Shown piece after piece: positions 48,105 through 61,300 of a DNA stretch of 64,000 nucleotides. This DNA is from Hybos culiciformis. Lineage: Eukaryota; Arthropoda; Insecta; Diptera; Hybotidae. A program made the position numbers and the translations under genes. Under the pieces are notes generated by a model. It worked only from the letters and a program-made list of their open reading frames with translations. It was not told where the DNA came from and did not search any database. The stretch is taken from contig OZ023273.1 of the NCBI GenBank assembly GCA_964007475.1, positions 114,809,812 through 114,873,811 on the forward strand, given 5' to 3'. Position 1 is the first letter of the stretch, and each line of letters opens with the position of its first letter.

Positions 48105-49583
48105 TAACATAAATCATATGGCATAAATTTATACGTATGTGTCTGCATATAGCAGAAAAAAAATAAGTTCATTGACCAAAAATTGTAAAATAAGAGCTCA
48201 TTTTTATTCGAATCAATTAATTACAATTTTTATAAGTTTTGGTATTCTTTTAATTTAAAACATTATTTTTATTAATTTTATTTCTATATAATGATTTTTT
48301 TTTATTTATTACTTATATTTCTAAACATTGTTTACTAATAAAATGTTTCCTAATGAAAATAATGGACATAGAAAGATAATTTTCAAATGATGAAGGTTTG
48401 ACAGCTTAAGAAAAAAAATTCAGTTTGGTAATATTTGTTTTACGGATTTTATTTTCGTACCTTTTTTAACATGAATAGTGTACACATTTCTGTTATAATC
48501 GATTAAATGCTATAATAATGAAAACCGTGTTAACAAGAAATTTTAATTGGGCTAAAAAAAAGTCTTAATTTTTTTATCTGAGGAAACTTTTAATTGTTAT
48601 TTTTTTTATATGCAAATATTTAAAATTTAGCAAATTGAATGACGTTGAATGCGATAACGTCTTTACATTTAAGCTTTTTTTAAAAGATTCAAGATATAAA
48701 ATTAACAAATACTCTTTTAACATCAGACAAAAATTCTTCTTTAACAAAAGATTCCAGATAATATTCGTCACTGATGTTAGTATATAAAAAACTAATCTAA
48801 AAGGGAAAAACTATTAACACTCTGAAGAGAAGTTAATATATCACACACAAGATACTTTTGTATTATAGGTGTACTATTTTTTATATTTGAATATTTATTT
48901 TTGTCATTATTATTAACGCTAATATGTATTAAAATTTCACGTTCAGATATTCTAGAATTAGATATTATCAAATTGTTTTACTTTGATGTAATTTAAAATT
49001 TACTTAAAACTCCAAGTAATTTTTATAACATGCAGACAAACTTAAGTTTTAAATTTATGTGTTTTTAATGCATTTGAAATATTTTTATTTTTACCACCTG
49101 TTGATTCCCAACACATTTAAGCTAGTTTCTTATTCAATAAAATGTGCATGAATTCCTAGTATGTTTATACATTTTTTATCAGTAATCTTAAATTCAATTA
49201 AATCACCTGATTGAAAGATAAAAAAATATTAAAACCTAACATTTCTTTTTTCTTATTTCAATATTTTAGTTTTATTAATATTCAATATAGTATTTATTAA
49301 TTTGATCTCTTATATGAATTGAATTATGTTTATGTTACGTTTTGGTATTATAATATGATATCCCAACATGTAAGAGTTAAAAAGTTGAAGAGAAGAGGAA
49401 CTGATTTGGCATAGTTTAATTGAATCTACTAATGTGCTTTCCAAACTAGGAAACAAATTGAATTTTTTGAATCAGGATCAATTTTGTTTTTTTTTAATTT
49501 GTTTTTCTAAAATTCCTAAATAAAAATTAGTGAATTAAATTTAATCAAATATAATTAAAAAAATAAATAAATAAAATACTATA
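48105..49583. other. AT-rich DNA, no secure gene
   Basis: Only the possible short exon near 48733-48773 (minus), noted with the neighbouring fragment, was seen. Confidence 0.45.
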
Positions 49584-49660
49584 TAGGTTAGGTTGTAGCG
49601 GGGCGAAGACTTGGCTCCTAGGCCAGTTTGCCTGTTGTACTGCCCTACCCGATGGGCCTA
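49584..49660 (+). repeat. Dispersed repeat family B, copy 2
   Basis: TTAGGTTAGG word, then TTGTAGCGGG, CCTAGGCCAG and GTTGTACTGCCCTACCCGAT. It aligns with the minus-strand copy at 28413-28514 across the whole core, with a shorter TTAGG tract and a variable middle. Confidence 0.75.
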
Positions 49661-51816
49661 TTATTCTAAAAGTGATTTAATTATGTTAAAATTAAAATCC
49701 CAAAAAAAAAAAAAATTCTCACATGCCCAACCGATTTATTTAGATACAATATGTGTTCCGATTAGGCGATTTTTCTCCTTTTTTTCGGGTAATCAGAACA
49801 TATTCATTTAAACGCTGGGTTTTATCTGCTATTTATACATCTTAAAAGTCAACTGCAAAATTTATTACTCAAAATTTTAATTTATTTCTTTTTATTTTTA
49901 TTGTGATTTAAGTTCAAAAGCAATTGTTGTCTTTTAATAGCAAATAAAAACAAATTTCAGAAAACTATATAAATAAAAAAATGTATTCTTGTTGAAGATC
50001 ATAATAACATAATATGTCACATGAACAACGATGAGATTATGCTTGATTATTTTATTTGTTGTTTTGGTTATGATTTCACTGTTTAGTATAGGGTTGAAAA
50101 ATTATGATAAATAATATGTACTTAGTACTTACCTATTTTCTAGTTTGAGATTATGTCCATATGTCTCCGGAAAATCAAGTAAAGAATTTATTATAATAAA
50201 CGTTATTTATACTTCTCATGTTTGTAACAAACAAAATAATAATATTTTATTTTAAATATCATCTTCACTTATTTTTAACATCAAGCTTAAATTACATAAT
50301 GTTAACAATCTGCGTTTGAGTTGAATATCTTTGTGCATTTATTTATTAATACTTTTAATAAATTTTTCGCTGAAGCTGTTTTTTTTTTTTAAAGAAAATA
50401 AGAAAAAATGGTTACAGGAATAGTGGTAACATAAAAATTTTAAAATTCCTCTCAGACACACACATTGATGTCTTCCAAATAAGTAGGAGAGAAAATAAAA
50501 GAATCGCCAAATTGCATTAGAAGATAAAAAATAAATTTTAATTTCTAGGCATAATAAGGCTTAGTTTAATGAGTCGAATACTTTGTGAAACTCTAACATA
50601 TGCAAGATCCCAAGAATGCTCTGATTAGTATGATTTTTAATATTCTTCTTGAATTCTTTAAGTTGAAAGTCTCTAAAGATTCAAATATAAAATATCAGTC
50701 AGTAATGATTAATATGTTATTTAACCGTACGACTAAATTCCTCTATCTTCAATATCCACAAAAGATATAAAAAAAAAATTTAGATACTCTATTTATTCCC
50801 ACGGTTCAACAATATAAATAAAATTGAAAAACAATTAATTTTAACTGTTAAACATTAGTTAAGCCCGGAATAGATTTCCAATAATGATAACTTTTTTATA
50901 TTGTTCATGTATAGCAAAATCATCATGATTTTAAAAAAATATTTATTTATTTTTTCTTTGATTGACAAAAATTATTCATTTACCATAAAGTTTAATTTTA
51001 TTAGCGGAAAATAAAATATTGATATTCCTCTGATAAAAATGGGATTATACTTAATTATTCCTTTGTTGTTTTATAAACTTTTTTCAGTTACCATTGATGA
51101 ATTCCGATTCAAGAACCTCAAATAGATAGTCACAAAATGATCTACTACATTGATTCTTATCACTAACTAAATATGCACAAAATTATTTTCTATTTAGTGC
51201 AGAAAATTTTCTTAGGTGCTCGAAGAAGAACTGAGTTTAACATAAAACATTGTATTAAAATAAAATAAAATAAAAAAGATCAATTCCAGAAAAAAAAAAT
51301 ATTTCGGAATTAAAATTTTTTTTTCGTATTTCATGTTTTCTGCAATTATAGTATAATAATAATAATGAATATATTTCAATTTATTATTTTTAATGTAAAA
51401 CAATTTTGCTTTGATTTTTATTTATTTCATTTAACTATTTTAACTAATTTTATGAGAAGTTAAGTCACGTTAACTCAATCTGCTAAAAAATACACAAGTA
51501 CCTATATTCAAAAAATTTAATAATTATATAAAAAAAATTATACATCTCTTCATGTTTTCAAGCTTTACGTAGAAAACAAATTATGTAACAAATAAGTTAG
51601 TTTTTATATGCCAATTTTATTTGTTTAAACCAAAGCGTTTCATATATAAAGTTGAAAATATTAGGAAAAAAGAAGATATTTTGCCTCATCTTAGTAGAAA
51701 TAAACTAAAATTATGCGGTTTGTCTTAAAAAAAAAAAACCAAAACAATTTGTACATCAAAGTTCATGTCTTCAGTCTTTTGTTTTGTTCTTAATTTAAAT
51801 ATGTAAATATATATAT
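49661..51816. other. AT-rich DNA, no gene seen
   Basis: No exon or structured repeat noticed. Confidence 0.5.
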
Positions 51817-52024
51817 TTAATTGTCTAGGCATCCCCAAGGATGGATAACCCGACAATATATGCCGCATCTCCAAGATTGATAATCCGTGCCATCAATGCT
51901 ATCAACTTCTTTTGAAGTACCAACGGGAACTACTGACCTCTGAACACTATAGCCCCACTGGAATGTGCAGACATTTACAGCAAAAACCACACCCATGTGG
52001 TGGGAACGAAATTCAGGGTTCGTC
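51817..52024 (-). CDS. Candidate terminal exon, Cys/Trp-rich
   Basis: A 208-bp island with far higher GC than the surrounding 5 kb is open on the minus strand for 69 codons, including the stop at 51817-51819. It begins after a possible acceptor TATCCAG. The product has several Cys and Trp (ending S-W-R-C-G-I-Y-C ... P-W-G-C) and no low-complexity bias. Upstream exons were not found within the window. Alternatives are a captured gene fragment or a decayed transposon piece. Confidence 0.4.
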
Positions 52025-55000
52025 CTGGATACTTCACATCATTACATTAGGAAACATTTTAAACGAAGCAATCTGTAGATAGCAAAAAAATTAAAACAAT
52101 ATTTTACAAGTTTTTACCAACAGATTTAAAGTCATTATTATACTAGTTTAAATAATCTCTAAATGTAGAGAAAACAAAGTTTTTCTTATGGTCAGATAAA
52201 AACAATATGAAGACAAAACAAAGTACGAATTTTTGTTTGTTGTATTCAGTACCGTGTCAATTCAGTCAACTGCTAATTTTCAAAATAACAGAATTCTTAA
52301 TTTTTTTTTTCATAGTATCCAGGCAAGGCCGCACCACAAAAAAAAAAAAACGAAATAATTTAAATGTCTGTAATGTGATGATTTGAAAGCAAAAGAATGT
52401 TATGGAGCGATGGAAATTTTTTTCATAATATTAAATTTTCAATAATTGCCTAATTCTTTTTATATTATATATTTTTTAATAAATTTTTTACGAATAATAA
52501 AAAAAATATCCAATTTGATAATGGCTATAATAAGTTAATATTATTAGATACTTAGGTCTGCATCAATCTAAGAGTACATTTAAATTTTCAAAAGGCATTA
52601 ACAATTACTTGTAAAAACTAAAGTATTAAATTGACTTTTTGCAGATAAAGAAAGTCATATATTTAATAAATTTACAATACTTTGTAACCTTAACCTAGTT
52701 ATAAAATTAATTCAGTTTAGAAGTACTTAAACAAATATAAATTCAAAGATGTACTTCAAAATTTATTGAAAAATCATTCATAATAAGTATGTACAAGCTT
52801 GAGTATACAAAAAGAATAAAAAATTTTAAATAAATATTTTCCCTTAGGTTAGAATTGAAATTTAATCCAATGTGAATTTAAGTACACATAATATCATATC
52901 AAAAAATATTCGTATGCAATGTCTGTAAATTATAAAAATTAAGGAGATTTTTCTTTATCATACTTTTAAATATTATCATTTAATAATATTTAATAATTAT
53001 CCTGAGTTTGTACAGTTTTTTAAAGTAAGTATAAGTAACAAGTAACCATGAATAAATTTTTAGTAACTTTCACTATCGGAAGTAGCATCCTTTAAGTAGG
53101 ATTATTAAGTAAGATTTCGTATATTCTTTTTTATATTTTGAATTGGGATAAAATATTCAAACAAATTTATAATTTTTTATTATGCAAACATAATTTAATA
53201 TGGATATTTACAACAGCAATGAAGAAAAGTTTATATAGTTATGTTTTTCGATTGTGGTTTTTAGTTTCTACTCAGATTATTAAGATTTTTATTATTTATT
53301 TATTATTATAAATTTTGAAGTAATTTCCAGTTTTTAATCATTTTGTTCGGTTTGATGTATAATTCTTGATTTTAATTGCATTATAGCTTGTTGTAGCTTG
53401 AAAAATTTGTCTATAAAATAAATATATTCTTATAAACTAATTTCTATCTTATCCACAAAATATTGCAATAAAAGAAAGGAAAATAAAATAGTTGTCAAAA
53501 TATAAATTATATAGTATTATTATATACTTATAATAATTTACCGAAAAAAACTTATTATATTATATTTTGAGTGTTTTTTTGATTGTAATGTTAGATTAGA
53601 ACATATTTAAATAGTTTAAAGTTTTATGAAAATAATTATTAATAAAAATTAACTTGGATGTGTAATAATCTAATAAATCAAATTAAAATATAGATAATAC
53701 AAATTTAAAAGAACAGAAACAAGTATTATTTTGTTCTAATGTCTGTAAAATAGTTGCAAAATAATGCTTCTCAAAATAAACTTTGTTAAATTAAAAACTA
53801 ATTGAATAGAATTAAATTGAATTAAAATATTTGATTATTTTTTACAAATTCCAAACGTAAACGGTTGTTCGAAAATCCTTAAACTGATATAAATAATAAT
53901 TTTATTTTGTGATAATTTTCTTTTATTATTAAAATATTTTTGAATCCAAAATAAAACTGAATAATGTGTGAAATGGTATGGGCTTTTAATAATTTTACAT
54001 AAAATCTTATATTAAATATATTTTTTTCCTTGGTAAATAACCAATAATTATCTCGATTTAAAACAAAAAGGCAATTCATGCATGAGTTTATAATATGTAT
54101 CTACATTGGCACATTATAATTTATTGGTTGGAAACATTATAAAAGCAATGTCTGGTTCAATATTTTTTGAAGAATTTCATTTTAACTTCCTTTTTTACTG
54201 TTCGGATTTTCTTTTATTACATAATAAAATCCGCCTGAATGGAATTATTTTTTGATTATGGCAATTCATTTATTTTTTGTAACTCAAAAAAAAAAAAATT
54301 ACATATCATTAACAATTATACTGATTTATGATATGGACCACTCTAAAGTGTGTCGAGTATGTTTATAAAAAGAAATTTTTTTACTTAAAAAAAGTTGGAA
54401 ACTACCATTTGTAAACTTAGCTACATCTCTTATTGCAATCTTTGAATTTTATTTATATTTGTCCGCCCAATGGAGAATCAAAGGTCTGTACTCGAAATTA
54501 TATATAGAAAAACATTTTTTGATAAATAATGGCCATCAAACTTTTTACCGAACGGTGTAAGAAAATATTGAAATTATTTCTGTCCAATACTTATTTAAAA
54601 AAAAAAATAAATAAAAAAATTGCCTTTAGAGAAAATTCAAAATATCAGATTTTTATCGGGAATAATTTAAATATTGATATTATGGAAAATTCTCTCAATA
54701 TTAATGCAAATTTGTTTTTGATTACCGTGAAAAAAAAAATATTTTAAATAAGATAAGATTAAAAATTTGATTAAATTTAACAAATAACTTCCCAATTAAA
54801 ATTATTAATTTTTATTTGTACATTAATTTTGCAAGTAATTTGTACAAGATCATCTTGATAAATAATATTTTGTTGTCAAAGGAGGTCAAAATTTCGGATT
54901 CTGTATACTCGTTCTTAGCGCAGACTTTAGATATGTTCATAATATTCCTTAACCAAAATTTAAAAAAAATAAATAAATAGGTACACACAAGAGGTATGCA

Positions 55001-58000
55001 AGAGTCATACAGGAGATATGAGAAAAGATTATTAAATTAAAATTTGTTTTTTTTAAATTAGATACTTAACAAACAATCATTGAAATAAAAAAAATAACCA
55101 AAAACAATATTAATCAAATAAAAACCTAATAAACACATTTAAAATAAAAAGAAAATCACAATCATTTCAGGAAATTGCAATAATTTCATATGAAAACCAT
55201 AGACAATATTTTCTTTGTGAAAATTAGTTTTTAATGCTGTTTATACCTACTATTTTAACTAAACTTTGATATGGATGAATACTGAAATGGAGATTAAAAG
55301 CTAAAACATAAATCAATATTATAGATAGAAATGTTATGTAAAAAAAAAAATTAAATTAAAAATAAATACTTAGGTCAGTGGAACGGTGTTTGAATTGAAA
55401 AATCTAATTTTAATTGGTGTTATAGAATTCATCAGTTAATAAAATTTTTCGATGTACATAAGTAATTTTATAAGTTTGTAAATTTAGGGGAGTACAGTTT
55501 CAATTACATATATATATTTTTAAAATTCTAAGCATATTTTTTTGTAACTTTCAGACAAGAAGAAACAGATTTGAATCTAGCACAATACGAGTTTACATAA
55601 TACTGTATTTCGGAAATACTGTCGTAATGATAATCTTTTATTAATATTTTTTCAGAGCATGAATTAATTAAGAATATCCCTAAAAATAATTATCTTTCTG
55701 TCTTCAGATGCCATTAATCAAGATATTGGGTTGTGATATGTCAACTCTGGACATTGGAAAATTAGTAAATATGTACATTATAAGTCGTAACAATAACACT
55801 ATTAAATCTAATTGATAATGCTATTAAAAACTTTTCAACCGATTCTCGTAAATAAATATTTTATGAAATTAACTTGATATAATTTCTTTTTATTAATGTT
55901 AAGATGATTACATATATACGATTCTCTGTACATTTTTTGACATGTAAACGTTTCGTTAAAGATGTTTTTGTAATAAACACTTCAATTTATTATTACAATG
56001 TTTCAAAATAATAAGCCTGTAAATTTCATGAGTAAATATAAAGTCAGTGAAATTTATAATGTATGTAATTTCTCCAATTTTTATATGTTATAAACAACAT
56101 AGATTGTTAATGTTAATATGAACAATAGTATTTAATGGTAGGTACAATGGTAGTTTTTTTTGTGCACTAAATAAATTCTTTCAATTAAGTAATTTTGCTG
56201 ACAATCTTAAAACCAATTATTCAATGTAATTTAATTTTACGTAATTCGAACCTTAATTTTATGTAACTCAATATTTAAAGTTATTAGAATTTTTTAAATG
56301 CGAAATATTTGAAATATACTTATTATTAATACCGCTACTATCATCAATTTTAAACAATTTTTCTTATATTTCTGAATAAAACGATAATCACATAATATTT
56401 TAATTTTTCAAACATTAACGTTCTTGTTGTGCTCTCCTCCAAATAATAAAAATTTTACAATTATTTAAAAAAAAAAAAAACTTCAAAGTTAAATTTAAGC
56501 AATATTATTCAAAGACATAAAATTATATAAAAAATAAATGTACATAACATATGTATATATTGAAAGATCTTACGTGAACATTATGGGCATCTGGGGACTT
56601 ATTCCAGTAAAAATTTTTTTTTTCTTTTGGCTAATGAAAAATTTCGAAATTGATGATTTTCATTTTTCAAGATTTGGAAACGTACATATCTTGGGAAATG
56701 TGTATTTTATAGTTTTATCGTTTTGTTTTATCTTTAAATTGGATTTAAATGTGACTAGCTAACGAAGTTACATAATGTGCAATCAAAAAACATTATTTCA
56801 GAATTACACAAAACTTTTAGAATGTTAATGGTAAGCTAAATTTTGTGCTGTTTTTCTTTTTCATATACAATCATCTTATTTCAGGAAAATTAGAATGTTT
56901 TTTTTTGTGTTTTATATGTTTGTTAATAAATTTTACATTTATCGACTAACAATTATTAAAATTAATGACCTCAAATCAAAGAGAATAAAAGATAACAATA
57001 TAGAAATTAAAAAAATTACTTAAACTTCAGGGTTTTTTCAACTTCATATAAAATTTGTAAAGTGTAACAATGTAGATTGGCGTAGGCGTTACTTTAGTTA
57101 TACATAAAATCCCGATCTAGATCGCAAAGCGATTTTAATTTTTATATTGTTTTGCATAAAAAATTAAAGAAAATGATCGAATCAATGCCAAATTTTCCGT
57201 GAGATGACATTCTGCGAGCATTCTACTATTTCTGATTCTGCGAGCATTCTACTGGCCAAGTGTAGTCCCGTATAAAAATTTTAAAATTGTTACCAAGAAA
57301 TCTAATTAGGGTTAAAAAGTATTTGGAGCAAGAACCAAGAATCGAAATCAAAAACAACATGAGATACATTCTACACTTCATTTGTAATTTCTTGTGATCC
57401 AAATGTCGGAAATCATGTATTTGCAGTATAATTTTTATTCTTCTTATGAGTAGAATTCTTTCGCAACCAGAATTCGATTATCGTAAAAGAAATCAATGTT
57501 AATAACTTAACCAACGATACTTCAACTACAATAAGTGATTGAATTTCATAAATTTAATTTAACAAAAAAGTTTCTTTTTTCGAAGTTTTCAACAAAAAGT
57601 TACTGTATTGAAGAAGTTAAGTTTTTCTCTCTTAATCAAATTTAATAATATTATTTTAGTGTTATCATCATAATCACAATATTTATTTACTTTTTTAAGA
57701 AATTCCAAATTATGTAGAATGTATAAATATTTGAATAATTAATTAATAAAAAAAAAAAACAGCAACCTATAATAAAATTCTGATTCAATGTTAATTTAAA
57801 TTAAACAACCGTTTTTATTTCTTCTTTATATTTTATTAACTATTACTAACTAATCGAAATCTAATGATAAAATAATGCATTTGGCCTTTAGTTTTCTATA
57901 AAGATTCTTCTTTTTTTTTTTTTTGTTGTAAACGTAAAAATTTCTTCCATATTGAGAAAAAGGCGTTAAATTAAAAAACCTCCAATATTTTACCATAATT

Positions 58001-58194
58001 TTATTTGCTTTTATTATTAAATTATTTGTACAATTTCAGAATAATGTTAATAACTATTATTGTTTTCAAGATATTTCATAAACTTAAAAAAACGGAAGTT
58101 TATTTAGATAGGTTCTTAACAAAAATATATATATATTAATTTTTGGTTAAATCAAAATATTTATTGAATATACTGAACAATAACATTTAAAAAT
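52025..58194. other. AT-rich DNA, no gene seen
   Basis: Two small signals: a segment at about 56582-56615 (GGCATCTGGGGAC...CCAGTAAA) shared with the minus strand beside the gap at 21418-21450, and a 26-bp-period duplication of ATTCTGCGAGCATTCTACT at 57209 and 57235. ORFs at 53879, 54529 and 56538 are low-complexity. Confidence 0.5.
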
Positions 58195-58772
58195 AATAGT
58201 AGATTGTTATATATGTTAACTAAATTTGTTATTAATTAAGAGTTGCGTATAAACAAAAACATATGGACACGCGTCAATACTTATATCACGAGACCGCAGG
58301 TGGAGTGATATATATTGACAAGTGTTCATGTGTTTTTGTGTAAATACACAAAGAGTTGTATAAAAAATTTTGTTAACATATCAAATGTACTGTTTGATTG
58401 TGCATGTGAGAGGTAGTTGCAGTCTATACATTTGCAATACAAAAAATAAACAAAAGTTGATAAACAATTTTTTTTTCATTTTTTGTTGGTATTTGTCTGT
58501 ATTGAAATATTGTGAGTGATATTATTTTTGTTTAGGTATTACGCAATATTCAATATGAAACATCTAAATGATTTAATTATTCACGCTGATGCATCTAAAT
58601 GATTTCATTATTCACTATTAAGCATTTAAAGGAATTCATTATTGACTACGAAGCATTTAAAGGAATTCATTTTTCACTATGATTGCATGTGTATTGACGC
58701 ATATAATATTCCATTTAGTGATCTAAAGTCTATGGTACTAAATACAGCATACCGATCACATGCTCATTATAA
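58195..58772 (+). repeat. Family A copy 5
   Basis: A full-length copy: AATAGTAGATT start, hairpin with TATCACGAGACCGCAGGTGG near its loop, GTATTACGCAATATTC block, a four-fold 30-35 bp repeat of CATCTAAATGATTTCATTAT-like words, GTGTATTGACGCATATAATA and the ACCGATCACATG end. Confidence 0.8.
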
Positions 58773-58845
58773 TAAAATAAATTTATGTTTTTAATCTTCA
58801 AACAAGAAATTAAACACTTATATATAATGTTTATATATAGGGGAG

Positions 58846-59651
58846 AGGCTTCCAGGTTGCCACTGTTTGCAGGTTGCCACTCTTTGCAGGTTGCCACTGT
58901 TTGCAGGTTGCCACCACTGATGTATTTTGACATTTTAGCAGTCTCACAAACTAAACTCCAAGTGACATCGACGTCAAAAGAACAGTTGTCACTTTTAATC
59001 TACTTTTGGAGCGGACAGACGCAATAACACAGTGTTTACTGAGCAAAGTGTTAATTATTATTTTCAAAAACTTTAAAAATTAAAAATTGTGTTTTTGTCC
59101 TGTGCTCGTAAAGTTAACTTTTTTATTAGCAAATCAATATAAATAATTGGGTTGTGTTGTTTTTTCATTCAATTAACATATTCCAAAAATAAATTAAAAA
59201 TATATTATGAATGGCAATTTTTTTAAATGGAGTATACAAAATTGCGTCAGAATGCAGGTTGCCACCTTTATTGGCTTGCAGGTTGCCACCTTTATTGGCT
59301 TGCAGGTTGCCACCTGGATGAAAGCACTGATGACTGTATGATTTGTTTGAAGAAAATATCGGAAGTAGACACAACTCTATTATGTGCCACAAATGCAAAA
59401 GAGCAGTTCACGTGAAATGTGTTTCAGTGTTTGAACTTGCCCGAAATCTGATTCCGATGAAGATTTGGATGATTCCATACCATATTGCAATTTTATTTTT
59501 TATGTCAATTTTCAGTCATTTTTTTATGTTTACAGCCACTGGGTGCAAATGAAATTCAATAAATTTGAATACATTTCTAAATGAGACATTTTTCAGTTTC
59601 AGTTTTTCAACATTTACAGCAATTTTCCAAAGGGTGGCAACCTGCAAGCCT
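58846..59651. mobile_element. Possible TIR unit with GGTTGCCAC repeats
   Basis: The left end, AGGCTTCCAGGTTGCCAC (58846-58863), and the right end, GTGGCAACCTGCAAGCCT (59634-59651), are inverted copies with one mismatch. Four 17-bp units of CAGGTTGCCACTGTTTG fill 58852-58918, and a 24-bp unit with the same GGTTGCCACC core repeats at 59254-59316. The interior includes a GC-richer patch (58960-59040) resembling a leader, and the zinc-finger fragment. No target duplication was found, so mobility is unproven. Confidence 0.45.
59227..59584 (+). pseudogene. Decayed PHD-like zinc-finger coding fragment
   Basis: An ATG at 59227 opens a frame through the GGTTGCCAC repeats into C-M-I-C-L-K-K, then breaks. 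The next frame supplies C-H-K-C followed by H-V-K-C. A third frame gives C-P-K, an acidic stretch and P-Y-C, stopping at about 59582-59584. Together the spacing C-x2-C, C-x2-C-x4-H-x2-C, then C...C matches a PHD-type finger with two frameshifts and a lost last Cys. PHD fingers occur in chromatin proteins and in ORF1 of some CR1-like retrotransposons, so either source is possible. Confidence 0.55.
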
Positions 59652-60761
59652 AAATTTGAAGAGTTCGATTTTAGATACTTTTGAAAATTTGCTATAGAAT
59701 TTTTATTTTTTGAGATTTCAAATGATTTCTAGGCCAGGATTGTAGCTTTTTACTTTCTCTTTCCAACGCATATACTTTTTGTACAATACGTTCATTTTTT
59801 GACGATAAAAAAAAGCTATGGTAAAAAAAGCTATGGGGTCGTTTTAGAAAATTTCCAATTAACAGTGGCCATTTTATTACTATAGCATAGATATGACATT
59901 GGCTAATTTTGCTGTAAATTTTTTATTTTTTTTTCTCAAATTAAATTTATCCTTTTAATGTAATATTTTAAATATCTATTTTCGAAAAACATTTCAATTC
60001 ACGACGCTACTGAATCAATAATAATTTATAATAATTTTTATTGAATTACGTTATTTTTGACCTTTAAAATATTTATCACTTTCTTTTTTCCTCTAATAAT
60101 CAATATATCATCTAAAATTTTTTTGTATTATGCAACATGTTGTCAAAACATGTTGTTTTTTTTTTTTTTTCATTATAGATATTTTTGTTTATTTCGATGT
60201 CATGCGTAACTTGTCTTTTAACCAAAAAAAACAATGATATGAACCGTGACTAATAATTTTATTGATCAAATTTTTTCATTGATGAATATGGAGAATGTAA
60301 AATTTAAACTTTTTTTTTGTGCCTTTTGAAACATTACCATAATCTCTCTAACAGGTCTTTTAATTTTTCCTATAAGTTATCAGCTGTTTATATTTTCTCT
60401 GAAGGTAGAAAATTTTTACCAAAAGATGACTGAGGGCAAGAGAAATTTTAATGTTCTAGAAAAGTTTTAATTACATTATATAATTAACTAAAAAATTCCA
60501 TGATAATAAACCTATTTTTTATATAATTGAATGGTAATTTAGGTCAACGTTTCATATAAATTTTGAAATTCATCCTTAATAAAGTATTAAAAAAATTACA
60601 TTAGATTGATTTTAATTTACTTTTGCTAAAAAACAAAAAATAATGAATTTTCAATAATTGATTAAATGACTTTTTACTTTTTATCAACAAATTAATTTTT
60701 TTTATTTATATATGTTAATATTTGTTGAAAAAAGAAAAAAAATCGTGACATCATTATTTTT
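59652..60761. other. AT-rich spacer, no gene seen
   Basis: Sequence between the GGTTGCCAC unit and the inverted family A copy; nothing recognised. Confidence 0.5.
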
Positions 60762-61300
60762 TTTAATGCGTTGGGGATCGTTATGTTGTATTTAGTGCTA
60801 TAGAATTTAGATCACTAAATGGAGTATTATATGCGTCAATACACATGCATCCATTTAGATGCATCTGCGTAAATAATTAAAAAATTTAGAAGCATCAGCG
60901 TATATAATGAAAAAATTTAGATGCATCAGCGTAAATAATGAAATCATTTAGATGTTTCGTATTGAATATTACGTAATACCTAAACAAACATAATATCTCT
61001 CACAATATTTCAATACAGCCAAATACAAAAAAAAAAAAAGAGAAAAAATGAGAAGAAAAAATATTCTCTCTTTGCAACTACCTTTCCCCTACGCATTAAA
61101 ACAGTATATTGGATATGTAAACAAAATTTGTTATACAACTCGTTCTGTATTTACACAAAAATACATTGACACTTGTCAATTTATATCACTCGACCTTCGG
61201 TCTCGTGATATAAGTATTGACTCGTGTCAATGTATTTTTGTGTATACAGAACTTTTAATTAATAACAAATTTAGTTTACATATACAATAATCTACTATTA
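60762..61300 (-). repeat. Family A copy 6, inverted
   Basis: Read on the minus strand it starts AATAGTAGATTATTG at 61300. It carries the same hairpin, the GTATTACGTAATATTC block, CATCTAAAT-type subrepeats and the GTGTATTGACGCATATAATA word, ending near 60762. It faces copy 5 across about 2 kb. The ORF at 61048-61290 is a hairpin artefact. Confidence 0.8.

Noticed and set aside
58195..61300. A single transposon with 550-bp inverted termini
   Set aside because: No matching target duplication at the outer edges, and solo family A copies with the same two ends occur elsewhere; kept as a question in the findings.
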